Assembly: GCA_031554215.1 (NCBI GenBank) | Contig: JAVBKF010000028.1 | Coordinates: 1 to 46,633, forward strand | Length of the DNA: 46,633 nucleotides | Direction of reading: 5' to 3' | DNA from: JAVBKE01 sp031554215 | GTDB taxonomy: Bacteria > Bacillota > Bacilli > JARBTR01 | Part shown: positions 1 through 7,794 of the stretch, piece after piece | How positions within the stretch are numbered: the stretch's first letter is position 1 | Layout: every line of letters starts with the position of its first letter | Position numbers and translations under genes: made by a program | The notes under the pieces: generated by a model | The model's database searches: none | Seen by the model: only the letters and a program-made list of their open reading frames with translations | Told to the model about the DNA's origin: nothing

Positions 1-295
1 CCCGTATCACCATCAGCACAGATAAAGGCAATATTTCCTTCTGCGCTCTTTAAATAACGAAATTCACCGACCATTAAGTAAGTGGGAGCCACGCTTTCTT
101 GCGCTTCACATAGGGGACGAGAGAAAGGTTTACCCGTTTGACAGTAGTCCATGAAACAAAACGATTCTTTGCGATACCGGAGGCAGATTGGTTATTAGCT
201 AACAATTCTATAATCGTTAGCTTCACCTGCCTTGAATTAAAGCAATGAGGACCTACAATGGTTGTCCTGCATATGAAATGGACTACAGTGGAACC
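1..295 (-). pseudogene. ISL3-family transposase remnant, frameshifted and partial
   Basis: The minus strand carries two reading frames that together read like the middle of an ISL3-type transposase. The first, from about 290 to 140, includes HCFNSRQVKLTIIELL and a helix-turn-helix-like IAKNRFVSWTTVKRV. The second, from about 120 to the window edge, includes APTYLMVGEFRYLKSAEG followed by FICADGDTG, which resembles the family's DEF-x-KS...D-x-x-T block around the first catalytic Asp. The frame changes between them, so the gene is broken, and it also runs off the left edge. An IS3-type remnant lies directly upstream in the same orientation. Family assignment is by pattern recall, not a search. 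Confidence 0.55.
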
Positions 296-309
296 TGGAA
301 ATGTCAACA

Positions 310-530
310 GTTCTTTAAGGATATCGAGTTTAAATTGATGCGGTGTAAGATATCCTAGAGAAGAATAGATATAAAAAATATTAAATTAATTAACATAATC
401 TGCTTAGTTAAAAGATAGGTCACTCTGGATCTTAAAAGTCTGCCCATTAACAAATTTTGTCTTGATGATTTTGAATGTTGCTTCTGCTACTGCGTTATCA
501 TATGGGCAACCTTTCATGCTTTCAGTCATG
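310..530 (-). pseudogene. IS3-family transposase (OrfB) C-terminal remnant with stops
   Basis: Read on the minus strand, this stretch encodes MKGCPYDNAVAEATFKIIKT, then ADYVN*FN, then SSLGYLTPHQFKLDIL. This is the end of an IS3-family OrfB integrase: the catalytic-Glu region, the Y-x-N-x-x-R-x-H segment and the LGYLTP tail. At least two in-frame stop codons interrupt it (near 399-404 and 384-389), so it is inactive. The 5' part of the element and both terminal repeats are absent. The downstream edge abuts the ISL3-like fragment, so one element probably landed in or recombined with another. Confidence 0.75.
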
Positions 531-623
531 AGGTGTTTCCTCTTTGTCCTTTTTTCTGTCCTATTTAGCGTAGCCTACCCATGTCTCCTGCTATACAAGG
601 CAACTTGCTGTGCGTGAAATAAT

Positions 624-658
624 AAAAAAAGAGCAATCTCACCGAAGTGATTTTACTC
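624..658 (-). terminator. Intrinsic terminator of rsfA
   Basis: Read on the minus strand, a 12-bp imperfect stem (arms 647-658 and 631-642) closes on a UUCG-type tetraloop and is followed by seven Ts (complement of 624-630). It lies just past the rsfA stop. Confidence 0.75.
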
Positions 659-686
659 TAAAAGGCTTCATCTAATTATCATGTGC

Positions 687-1418
687 TTACTCAGCGATTT
701 TCTCCAAGTTTCCGTTGCGGTCCATTTTGAATTTTGTTGATGGACGCTCTTCTTCCTCGATCATCGCGAGTTTACGAGCCTTATTCATGATGTTAATTAA
801 TGTTTCATAATCTTCTTGCATGGATGTTGAGTTTTTCTGAACACTGCCAAGCTTATTTTCTAAGTCATTATTTTTCCTAGCTAACTCTTGCACTTCCAAC
901 CTTAGTCTCTCGTTCTCGGTCCTTAAAGCAACCATTGTCGATTCGTTTTTACGAAAGTTTTGTAAAAACAAAATTACAGCGTCTAGCGTTATATTCGATG
1001 CTGAAGTTGGAGGCATAAATGTTTGCACTGGCTGACTTACATGTTGTGTAAATGTCTGCCTTGGGAACTGTTCTAAAGCTCGTCCAGAATCAAATTGACT
1101 TTCTAATTCAGTTGAAAGTAACTCAAAGTCTTCAAGTGAAGGCGGTTGATAGAGAATTTTCTTCTTTCCACCTTGGTCAGTACCAAGTAATCGTTGGCGT
1201 TGCTTGCGTTGTTTTCTAGATAATGATAGCGCCTGCTCATACTGCTGCCTTACCACAGAATTCCAACGGAACCCACAAGCGGCAGAAGTTCTGTCAAGCT
1301 GATCACCCACTTCCTCGAAAGCGTTCAGTTGAGTGCTTCCTTCACGAACATGACGCAATACAGTTTCAGCTAGTAAAAGGTCATTTTCCTCAGACCAAGC
1401 ATCTTGTCTTAATTTCAT
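687..1418 (-). CDS. rsfA: RsfA-family prespore transcription factor
   Basis: RsfA is a forespore regulator made under sigma-F that modulates sigma-F-dependent genes. This 243-residue protein has the family layout. An N-terminal Myb/SANT-like DNA-binding segment (residues 1-60: WSEENDLLLAETVLRHVREG, then CGFRWNSVVRQQY) is followed by a basic stretch (KQRKQRQR), a linker, and a C-terminal coiled coil (about residues 150-205, heptad-rich LRTENERLRLEVQELARK). Length is close to the roughly 258 residues of B. subtilis RsfA (YwfN). The ATG is preceded by a GGAGAG ribosome site 7 nt away. Its neighbour across the gap is ywfO, as in B. subtilis. A sigma-F/G-like promoter lies upstream. Paralogues such as YlbO share the domain, so the exact orthologue rests on synteny. 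Confidence 0.85.
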   Translation of the reverse strand: MKLRQDAWSEENDLLLAETVLRHVREGSTQLNAFEEVGDQLDRTSAACGFRWNSVVRQQYEQALSLSRKQRKQRQRLLGTDQGGKKKILYQPPSLEDFELLSTELESQFDSGRALEQFPRQTFTQHVSQPVQTFMPPTSASNITLDAVILFLQNFRKNESTMVALRTENERLRLEVQELARKNNDLENKLGSVQKNSTSMQEDYETLINIMNKARKLAMIEEEERPSTKFKMDRNGNLEKIAE

Positions 1419-1469
1419 ATTAATTCTCTCCTAAAGCATTCTGAAAATCTGAAAATCCGTTTCTACTAG

Positions 1470-1500
1470 TAGAATACGCAAGTTTATCAAAAAATATACA
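1470..1500 (-). promoter_or_regulatory. Candidate sigma-F/sigma-G promoter for rsfA
   Basis: On the minus strand, TGTATA (1495-1500) and TATTCTA (1470-1476) are 18 nt apart, about 50 nt upstream of the rsfA ATG. This approximates forespore consensus elements (GnATA and CATnnTA). Inference from motif and gene role only. Confidence 0.4.
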
Positions 1501-1617
1501 TTTGATATTCCAAAGTATAGTGGATTACCAAATGGAACTGCTAATATGTTGCTCAGGTACAAATAAATAGGCCAATACTAGACAAAAACCAAGTTATTTA
1601 GACAAGAAAATTGTTGG

Positions 1618-1992
1618 TCAGTACATGTTTGTTTTTGAATATTCAACACTATTTTGGTGTCGTCTAGTTGCTAGCATCATACTGAATAAAACAGTTTGAA
1701 GCGCGAACCATACAAACCAGAGAAGATGATGAAATTCATTCCTGAAACCGAAATAGAAGACTTTTGGCAACAGCGCAGACAAATGGGCTGTGCCGAAAAG
1801 AAACGGCTTGAGGTTATACATGTAGTAAATAATTTGTAATATAGACATTATCATTCTATCATACTTCACTATAATTTTCAGATGATTTACAAAATATTGC
1901 TTGCGTAAAGGTTTTTTCGCAGGTGATTTCATACCAATAAATTTAGCACATGAGAAATGTTCACTTCTAAAGGTTAGAGAATATCGCTTCAT
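1618..1992 (-). CDS. Doubtful hypothetical ORF, possible membrane segment
   Basis: A 124-residue open frame lies in an otherwise gene-poor 1-kb gap between rsfA and the DUF1450 gene. It has a basic N-terminal half and an aromatic, hydrophobic stretch near residues 80-108 (LLWFVWFALQTVLFSMM) that could be one membrane helix. There is no convincing ribosome site before the ATG (only TTGGAA) and I recognise no family. The flanks on both sides look like decayed DNA. It may be a chance ORF or a relic. Confidence 0.2.
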   Translation of the reverse strand: MKRYSLTFRSEHFSCAKFIGMKSPAKKPLRKQYFVNHLKIIVKYDRMIMSILQIIYYMYNLKPFLFGTAHLSALLPKVFYFGFRNEFHHLLWFVWFALQTVLFSMMLATRRHQNSVEYSKTNMY

Positions 1993-2355
1993 ATTTCCAA
2001 AATACTTAATATAGTACTTATTGTGTAAGAGCTACTCTTCCGGTAATAGGCATTTGACAAGAGAAGTTTATTTAAGATGGTACGATCCAAGGTAGCGCTG
2101 AACTTCTTCAGTCATTGCCTCCAAAATCTCGTTCTTATCTCTGTGTAACTTCGCTTTTTGCTTCGACTGCATTTTCTGTTCTCTTTCTTATTTCGCATAT
2201 TCTTGTTACAATTGGCTTGATAGGAAAGCACTCTCTACATGTAATTGCCCCCTTGAGAGCATACATTATGGTTCTGTGCTTTCTTTTTACTACCTAGACC
2301 GGCATCGAGTAATATTTACACTGACAAAAATATCTTTAGAAATATTTTTTCTCCC
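1993..2355. other. Gene-poor stretch with coding-like debris
   Basis: No intact gene was found. The minus strand holds two short coding-looking pieces in different frames: one starting MYALKGAITCRECF and ending near 2139, and one ending ILEAMTEEVQRYLGSYHLK at 2054. They could be the frameshifted remains of a single small gene. I cannot name the family. Confidence 0.3.
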
Positions 2356-2385
2356 TTAATTTATTTGTAAAAATGAAGGTATAAT
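2356..2385 (+). promoter_or_regulatory. Sigma-A promoter of the DUF1450 gene
   Basis: A perfect TATAAT (2380-2385) is preceded 18 nt upstream by a weak TTAATT (2356-2361). It lies 31 nt before the start codon. Confidence 0.55.
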
Positions 2386-2416
2386 AGAACTATCTATCAC
2401 AAGGAGCATTTTGAAA

Positions 2417-2659
2417 ATGAATCAATTTCGTGTTTGTAATTTTTGTTTGGCAACGAATCTTAAGACGCTTGTCCCGCGCCTTAAGAAGCTTGATCCGGAA
2501 GCAACGATTGATATTGGTTGTCAGTCCTACTGCGGTCCTGGCAGAAAGAAGCCGTTTGTGTTTGTGAATAATCGTCCTGTTACAGCTGAAACAGAAGATG
2601 AATTGATTCGCAAAGTAGAACTGAGAATTACTGTAAAACCGTCTAGTCAGAAATTATGA
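2417..2659 (+). CDS. YuzB-like DUF1450 protein
   Basis: A small cytosolic protein of the DUF1450 family, whose function is unknown. Two Cys near the N-terminus (VCNFC) and a GCQSYCG motif around residues 33-39 resemble a thioredoxin-like or metal-binding arrangement. The tail PFVFVNNRPVTAETEDELI is typical of the family. I chose ATG 2417 over TTG 2411 because the AAGGAG site at 2401-2406 is 10 nt from the ATG but only 4 nt from the TTG. The product is about 80 residues. It sits 46 nt upstream of ywfO on the same strand and may be co-transcribed with it. Confidence 0.75.
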   Translation: MNQFRVCNFCLATNLKTLVPRLKKLDPEATIDIGCQSYCGPGRKKPFVFVNNRPVTAETEDELIRKVELRITVKPSSQKL

Positions 2660-2705
2660 CAAGCCTGATCCAGATGAACTACTTGAGAAAAGTGAGGTAT
2701 AGGAG

Positions 2706-4022
2706 ATGGTACTTTTGAAAAATGAAAAGGTGTTCCGTGATCCAATTCATGGTTATGTGAGCGTAAAAGATCAAGAAATTCGCGCGTTAATTGATACGAG
2801 GGAGTTTCAGCGATTGCGCCGAATTAAGCAGCTCGGCACGTCCCATCTTACTTTTCATACGGCAGAACATAGCCGTTTTAGTCATTCTTTAGGTGTTTAT
2901 GAGTTGACGCGCCGCATTATTGAAGAAGCATTTGCTAGTCATGCAGAATGGGATGAGAGTGAACGGATGCTTGCGCTTTGTTCAGGATTATTACATGATT
3001 TGGGGCATGGACCTTTCTCTCATTCTTTTGAAAAAGTGTTTGGACTTGACCATGAGGAATATTCACGGATGATTATTCTGGGTAATACTGAGGTCAATGC
3101 TGTGCTGCGTACGGTAGCGCCAGATTTTCCGATGAAAGTAGCCAGTGTCATTGAAAAGACATACCCCAATAAATTGATTATTAGTTTAATCTCGAGCCAG
3201 GTAGATGCGGACCGGATGGATTACTTACTACGAGATTCGTATTATACTGGTGTTAGTTACGGACGGTTCGACTTGGAAAAAATGATTCGCGTTATTTTGC
3301 CGAGTAAGGATGGCTTGCTAATTAAGGGGAGCGGTATGCATGTTGTAGAGGATTACATTATGAGTCGTTATCAGATGTATCGTCAGGTTTACTTTCATCC
3401 TGTTACAAGTAGTGCAGAAGTGTTATTGACCATGATTTTTAACCGTGTTAAATGGTTATTTCATTCTGGATACCAATTTAAACAGGCACCATCGCATTTT
3501 GAGCCGGTTTTTTTAGCAAAAGTCAGCGTTGAAGACTATATTAGGCTTGATGAGGCGATTTGCCTGACTTATTTTGCTTTATGGCAAGAGGAAGCAGATA
3601 CTATTTTGGCTGATTTGTGCAGGCGTTTTATGAGGCGTAATTTGTTTAAACATGTGGCATTTGAGGAAACAGATACGGATGCAGAAAAGTTTGCAAGGTT
3701 ATCAGATTTATTTCGCCAAGTGGGTATTGATCCAACTTATTATTTAACAATACATGCTTCATCGAATCTGGCATATGATGAATATAAGCCTGGTAGTGAT
3801 GACGAAAAACAGCCTGTTTCACTTCTTCTAAATGATGGTAGCAAAGAGGAATTGTCAACACGGTCAACGATTATTGCAGCGATTAATGGCAAGCGAAATG
3901 TTTATAAGTATCTCTACTTTCCAAAGGATCTCATTTGTAGGCTACCTGAGAGTAAGGAAAAGCAGCAGATTCGTCAATTGCTTGGCTTAACGAGTCCTAA
4001 TGAACCCTGTGGAGAAATTTGA
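2706..4022 (+). CDS. ywfO: HD-domain phosphohydrolase YwfO
   Basis: An HD-superfamily protein related to dNTP triphosphohydrolases and the SAMHD1-like group, probably a metal-dependent nucleotide phosphohydrolase. The substrate cannot be read from sequence. The metal site is visible: H60 in HSRFSHSLGV, the HD pair H97-D98 in GLLHDLGHGPFSHSFE, and a later Asp in SSQVDADRMDYLLRDSYYTG. At 438 residues it matches the B. subtilis orthologue (about 433). Start: GTGAGG (2693-2698) is 7 nt before ATG 2706, while AGGAG touches the ATG and would better serve TTG 2715, so either could be used. It ends at a bidirectional terminator shared with the convergent tautomerase gene. Confidence 0.85.
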   Translation: MVLLKNEKVFRDPIHGYVSVKDQEIRALIDTREFQRLRRIKQLGTSHLTFHTAEHSRFSHSLGVYELTRRIIEEAFASHAEWDESERMLALCSGLLHDLGHGPFSHSFEKVFGLDHEEYSRMIILGNTEVNAVLRTVAPDFPMKVASVIEKTYPNKLIISLISSQVDADRMDYLLRDSYYTGVSYGRFDLEKMIRVILPSKDGLLIKGSGMHVVEDYIMSRYQMYRQVYFHPVTSSAEVLLTMIFNRVKWLFHSGYQFKQAPSHFEPVFLAKVSVEDYIRLDEAICLTYFALWQEEADTILADLCRRFMRRNLFKHVAFEETDTDAEKFARLSDLFRQVGIDPTYYLTIHASSNLAYDEYKPGSDDEKQPVSLLLNDGSKEELSTRSTIIAAINGKRNVYKYLYFPKDLICRLPESKEKQQIRQLLGLTSPNEPCGEI

Positions 4023-4095
4023 TTAGCTATTTTGATGTAGAATTAGTCTCATTGAAGCAAGTTGACTATAACTGAATCTTGTCTACATAATCAAA

Positions 4096-4129
4096 AAAGT
4101 CGTGCTAGGCATTAACTTAGCACGACTTT
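4096..4129. terminator. Bidirectional terminator between ywfO and the tautomerase gene
   Basis: A perfect 12-bp inverted repeat (AAAGTCGTGCTA at 4096-4107 and its complement at 4118-4129) surrounds a 10-nt loop. The T-run is best on the minus strand, serving the 4140-4325 gene; readthrough on the plus strand sees TTTAAAT. Confidence 0.8.
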
Positions 4130-4139
4130 AAATCATTGC

Positions 4140-4325
4140 TTATTCGTCGCAAGGACGCTTTCCAGCATGACCGTAGTTTGTTAGAGGCACCTCATCGATG
4201 AAAACGGAGATTCTTTCAACTGGTGCGCCGCTTGTTTCAGAAACGGCTACTGTTACTTTTTCAATGAGCGCTTTTTTCTGTTCGTCAGTACGCCCTTCTA
4301 ACATTTTGACTGTAATTGATGGCAT
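4140..4325 (-). CDS. 4-oxalocrotonate tautomerase family protein (YwhB-like)
   Basis: A 61-residue tautomerase-superfamily enzyme. In this family initiator Met is removed and the N-terminal proline acts as the catalytic base. The frame could be read from TTG 4340, but that codon lies inside the ribosome site. GGAGG sits 8 nt before ATG 4325, which yields MPSITVKMLEGRT and so places Pro at the mature N-terminus, as the chemistry requires. The basic residue pattern (KMLEGR, K-x-x-LIEKV) fits the family. The physiological substrate is unknown in Bacillales. It lies convergent to ywfO and upstream of ywhC, as in the B. subtilis ywhA-D region. Confidence 0.85.
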   Translation of the reverse strand: MPSITVKMLEGRTDEQKKALIEKVTVAVSETSGAPVERISVFIDEVPLTNYGHAGKRPCDE

Positions 4326-4539
4326 TTTTGTATCCTCCAACTGTTATATTTGTTATTATTCTTTCATAGAGAAAGAATTTTTGCAACTTTTCTTTGAAAA
4401 AAATAGTAGTTTGTCTCTAGGAAATGATTGCTGACTGCAATCAAGCATCCCTTGGAAGACCCATACTAAACAGTTTTTCGTACAATGTACTTTGTCATTG
4501 AATCGTGTAGCTGAAAAAACATTTGAGGAGGTACGCTTT

Positions 4540-5181
4540 GTGGGATTTGTTTCGTTAGATACATTGCCTTATTTGGTGATCACGGTTGTGATTGCCTTCA
4601 GCGTGCATGAGTTTGCACATGCTTATGTAGCAACTAAGTTTGGTGACCCAACACCGGGGAACCAAGGAAGGCTTACACTAAATCCAGTTGCGCATATTGA
4701 TTTAGTTGGGTTTATTTTCATTCTCTTAGCTGGATTTGGCTGGGCGAAACCGGTTCAAGTCAATCCGTATTATTTTAAAAACCGGAGACTTGCAGGAGTG
4801 ATGACTTCGCTTGCGGGTCCGTTAAGTAATTTTCTCATGGCACTTGTTGGAAGCATCCTATTTGCAATTGTGACTCAGTTAGTTGGTGTTCCGGGTGAAG
4901 TGGTTGCCAAATTCTTTTACTATTTTGTATATATGAATTTGGTGTTGATGATTTTTAATCTGATTCCGTTACCGCCACTAGACGGTTACCGAATTGTCGA
5001 GGATTTGGTTTCGCGGGAAACAAAGTCGAAGATGACGCAATACGAACAATATGGCGTATTTGCATTTCTGGTCATTGTACTCATTCCACCGCTCAATGCT
5101 TTGATTATTGCGCCAATCTTTGATGTAGCCGTACCGGCTGTCTGGGGCGTGATTAAAAGTATTACTGGTCTATTTTTCTAA
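4540..5181 (+). CDS. ywhC: Site-2 protease-like M50 metallopeptidase YwhC
   Basis: An integral-membrane zinc metalloprotease of the M50 (S2P/SpoIVFB) superfamily, in the compact YwhC branch with multiple membrane helices. The zinc motif HEFAH is at residues 23-27 within the first helix. The third ligand is D148 in IPLPPLDGYR. Also visible are the GNQGRLTLNPVAHID loop and SLAGPLSNF. I start at GTG 4540: GAGGAGG lies 8 nt upstream (4525-4531), and the longer frame from 4492 adds non-conserved residues. The product is 213 residues (B. subtilis about 219). Natural substrates are not established. ywhD follows 21 nt downstream, suggesting an operon. Confidence 0.85.
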   Translation: MGFVSLDTLPYLVITVVIAFSVHEFAHAYVATKFGDPTPGNQGRLTLNPVAHIDLVGFIFILLAGFGWAKPVQVNPYYFKNRRLAGVMTSLAGPLSNFLMALVGSILFAIVTQLVGVPGEVVAKFFYYFVYMNLVLMIFNLIPLPPLDGYRIVEDLVSRETKSKMTQYEQYGVFAFLVIVLIPPLNALIIAPIFDVAVPAVWGVIKSITGLFF

Positions 5182-5202
5182 AATCACGTAGGAGGTTTTC
5201 AA

Positions 5203-5703
5203 ATGGAGAAGAAAAATATTGGCTTTAATATTGTTAATCAATCAAAAAAGCATCAAACGAGCGAGTATGGACTTGGTTCCCTGAGCCTTGAGAATATGTC
5301 ACCAATTATCATTGATGTAGATGCTGGTGAAGCTGTGGTTGATGTCGGAGCACTTCATGCTAGAAGCGCTGCAGAAAAAGGAATTAAGTTTACCACAAGT
5401 AAGGAAGAAGTACCGAATGGAAAGTTGTTCTGGCTTATCTGGGTAACGGTTGATGAAAATGAAGCGGGACCGTACTATGCAGGTGTTACAGCTTGTGAAA
5501 TGCGTATTGATCGTGAGAACCGCAAGGGGTATAAATTACTAGCAGAGCATGTGAACCGCATGGATAAATCGTTGAAACGAAAGATTATTGTCGACCATGT
5601 TGATGCGCGGTCGAAAGGTGTATTGCAAGCGTTTCTAAAAGCACATGACCCGAGTATGTGGGAGAATTCAGTTGATCAGTTGAAGAATGATTTAGGGTCG
5701 TAA
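5203..5703 (+). CDS. ywhD: YwhD family protein
   Basis: A 166-residue soluble protein of the YwhD family (B. subtilis 172 residues), function unknown. Family hallmarks visible include GFNIVNQSKKHQTSEYG at the N-terminus, SPIIIDVDAGEA, and the conserved C-terminal RKIIVDHVDARSKGVL block. There is no signal peptide or membrane segment. TAGGAGGT lies 8 nt upstream of the ATG. It follows ywhC after 21 nt and is closed by a strong terminator, so ywhC-ywhD is probably a two-gene operon. Confidence 0.85.
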   Translation: MEKKNIGFNIVNQSKKHQTSEYGLGSLSLENMSPIIIDVDAGEAVVDVGALHARSAAEKGIKFTTSKEEVPNGKLFWLIWVTVDENEAGPYYAGVTACEMRIDRENRKGYKLLAEHVNRMDKSLKRKIIVDHVDARSKGVLQAFLKAHDPSMWENSVDQLKNDLGS

Positions 5704-5742
5704 ATATCGATTAGATTACCGTAAGCAAGAGAGATTTAAAGG

Positions 5743-5780
5743 GCAATCTTAGTTTCGTCATGACTAAGATTGCTTTTTAT
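5743..5780 (+). terminator. Terminator of ywhC-ywhD
   Basis: A perfect 11-bp stem (GCAATCTTAGT at 5743-5753 pairing with 5763-5773) is followed by TTTTTATT. Confidence 0.9.
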
Positions 5781-5999
5781 TATGAGGCGACTTATCAAAA
5801 AAATGGCTGTTGATGTTGGTGAGTTGATTGGTTCTGCGGTGGCCGTTTGCGTTGTTTTCCGCCGCGATAGTATGTGGCGGTTGTGATGCTTTTGTCGCCG
5901 TATACTTGCATGCTGATTGATGGATAGAATAGTGTGAAACAAATTATTTTATGTTGAATGGATACATGTAAGTTTATTTAGAAAAAAGAATCTGTAGTT
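5781..5999. other. Intergenic stretch, no supported gene
   Basis: About 220 bases between the ywhD terminator and the next promoter. A 34-codon frame (5782 onward, plus) has no ribosome site, because it starts inside the terminator T-run. Nothing else was recognised. Confidence 0.5.
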
Positions 6000-6008
6000 T
6001 GTTATACT
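6000..6008 (+). promoter_or_regulatory. Extended -10 promoter for the metalloprotease gene
   Basis: TGTTATACT is a complete extended -10 element (TGn plus TATACT at 6003-6008), about 35 nt upstream of the TTG start. No good -35 box is present, as is common for extended -10 promoters. Confidence 0.55.
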
Positions 6009-6043
6009 ATTCATGTGGAACAATACCAAGGGGGATTTGAATA

Positions 6044-7342
6044 TTGAAGAAAGGTCTTTTCATTCTTTGTTTATTGCTACTCTCTGTTGTGGGTTTAGTT
6101 CGCTATCATACAATGCAGCTTGAACAGATTGAACAAGCTAAGATAGAAGCGCAAGCAAAGCAGGATGCCAAGGATTTAGCGCCGTTCTCTAAGGATGTTA
6201 GCACATTACCAATTGCATCCGGCGTAGCGGATAGTGCCAATGTGATCTCATTAAATGAAGCACTTGTACCACCTAATGTGGAATTGGACATTGTCACAGA
6301 TTTACCAACGGCTCAGTTATATATCGGCTTTGAAGGTCAAATTGTTAAACAATATAACAAGGACTTTTTTCTGCGAAGTATTTATTACGCCTCTGCAATG
6401 AATTTCTCCCGGATTCATGATTTGCAGGCTGTGCACTTCTATTTTGATGACCAAATCATTACTGTATCGCGCGTGGCATTTGCAGATGCGCTGGGGGCAG
6501 ATGTGTCGATTGATTCATTGGTAGATGTAGTGGTTTGGGAAACACAAATTGTCGGGAAACTTCTTGATAAGGAATATTTGAAACAGTTTATAAATGAGGT
6601 AACCACTGTAGAAAAAGGTGGTTTAGCACCGCTGGAAGAGATTCAAATAATGCCGGAGTTACTGCTGTATCTTGAAATGAAACTGGGTGTTGAGGAAACG
6701 AATTTGGCGCAGTTGCCGTTTGAGGTTGTCAAACCAATGCTCGTTGAAATGGACCGAGTTGTACAGTTGTATCCAGAACTTGACGGCTATATCACAGCGA
6801 TTGACGTAACAGATCAAATTGATGCAGAAAGGTTTATGGAACTCCAGCCAGCTGTCGATTTTGATAGTGCATCGATTCGCCTAAGCAGTAGTTGGTATTC
6901 AGATATGGATGACCTTGAGGAGAATTGGCGCTTAGGTATTGCGACTGATTTTTATCCTGACGGGACTGAGAGTGATACGATCGTTGTGCACGAATTGACG
7001 CATGGGCTGGAGTCCTATATTATTGGTGCTCGTTATGAAGAGTTGACGACCGAGGAGCGCATAGGGATTTGGGAAAGTAGCACTGTCTCGAAGGAGATTA
7101 TCAGTTCTGCTTATGCCAAGGTGTCACCGCAACTAGCATCAGGTACGACAGAGGAGAAGGCAGTGGCGGATATTTCTGGATACGCTGCGACTGGTGGACC
7201 GAGTGAGGCACTTGCTGAGGCAGCACATGATGTTTATGATAATGGCGACTCTGCTGAAGCAATGAGTATTGCAATGGTCGAAGAACTAAATAAGGTGCTC
7301 ACATCGGTTTCAGGGACTCAGCATTCGTTGGTATTTGAATAA
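6044..7342 (+). CDS. Secreted zinc metallopeptidase, predicted, unassigned family
   Basis: A 432-residue exported protein. Residues 1-19 form an uncleaved anchor or signal peptide (KKGLFILCLLLLSVVGLV), followed by a charged Q/E/K-rich linker. The N-terminal half (about 75-290) is mixed alpha/beta and unfamiliar. The C-terminal domain has a gluzincin-type zinc site: HELTH at 316-320 and a candidate third ligand in SEALAEAAHD (E388 or E392), with a preceding YAATGG strand as in HExxH...E-family proteases. I therefore predict an extracytoplasmic metalloprotease; substrate unknown. It starts at TTG with AAGGGGGAT upstream. It stands alone between ywhD and pbpG with its own promoter and terminator. 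It could instead be an inactive adhesin-like relative, but both motif His residues and the Glu are intact. Confidence 0.6.
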   Translation: MKKGLFILCLLLLSVVGLVRYHTMQLEQIEQAKIEAQAKQDAKDLAPFSKDVSTLPIASGVADSANVISLNEALVPPNVELDIVTDLPTAQLYIGFEGQIVKQYNKDFFLRSIYYASAMNFSRIHDLQAVHFYFDDQIITVSRVAFADALGADVSIDSLVDVVVWETQIVGKLLDKEYLKQFINEVTTVEKGGLAPLEEIQIMPELLLYLEMKLGVEETNLAQLPFEVVKPMLVEMDRVVQLYPELDGYITAIDVTDQIDAERFMELQPAVDFDSASIRLSSSWYSDMDDLEENWRLGIATDFYPDGTESDTIVVHELTHGLESYIIGARYEELTTEERIGIWESSTVSKEIISSAYAKVSPQLASGTTEEKAVADISGYAATGGPSEALAEAAHDVYDNGDSAEAMSIAMVEELNKVLTSVSGTQHSLVFE

Positions 7343-7392
7343 TGCGCTACTTAGGAAAGTATGGTATTGCTTGGATAAATGGAAGATTAAAA

Positions 7393-7439
7393 AAAGGGAG
7401 GCGAAAGCTACTGGTCAGACAGTACTTATGCTTCCCTTT
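7393..7439 (+). terminator. Probable terminator of the metalloprotease gene
   Basis: Arms AAAGGGAGGC (7393-7402) and GCTTCCCTTT (7430-7439) pair with one G-U wobble, and a second stem lies inside (CTACTG/CAGTAC). The T-tract is weak (GCTTTTAG). Confidence 0.55.
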
Positions 7440-7662
7440 GCTTTTAGCGTGAGTGCAAGGAGACTATGGTTTATTAGACAACTTGATGGGTGAATCGCGT
7501 GAAGTCCTGCTAAATACAGAAAATCGCAAAAGTTTAAAAAAATTTCAATTTGATTAAAAGTAGACAGAAAAAGACGCGTTTTCATAGAGACTGATCCAAT
7601 AAGCGTCATGTCATATAAATAAATGCCGTGTAGTCAAGTGGGGCGTGGGACTAGTGAGTACA
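7440..7662. other. Intergenic stretch, nothing recognised
   Basis: About 220 bases between two terminators. A 64-codon minus-strand frame covering 7415-7609 overlaps the terminator and lacks a ribosome site; I see no real gene. Confidence 0.5.
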
Positions 7663-7693
7663 AAAAAATATCAAAGATAAAAAATCCTTGATA
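7663..7693 (-). terminator. Terminator of pbpG
   Basis: On the minus strand, stem TATCAAGGAT/ATCTTTGATA (arms 7684-7693 and 7669-7678) has one mismatch or wobble and a T-rich loop. It is followed by seven Ts (complement of 7662-7668). It lies about 100 nt past the pbpG stop. Confidence 0.75.
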
Positions 7694-7794
7694 TTACAAT
7701 TGATATAGAGACTTTTCGTCACTCTGGGACACTTCGCCGAACACATTCTGGCATCATATAGTCGTCCTCTTGATAAGCACTTGTGTGAACCGTA

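Noticed and set aside
2115..2297. 60-codon hydrophobic plus-strand ORF before the DUF1450 gene
   Set aside because: No ribosome site; it is antisense to coding-like minus-strand debris and looks like a by-product of it.
7415..7609. 64-codon minus-strand ORF between the metalloprotease and pbpG
   Set aside because: Overlaps a terminator hairpin, no ribosome site, no pattern.
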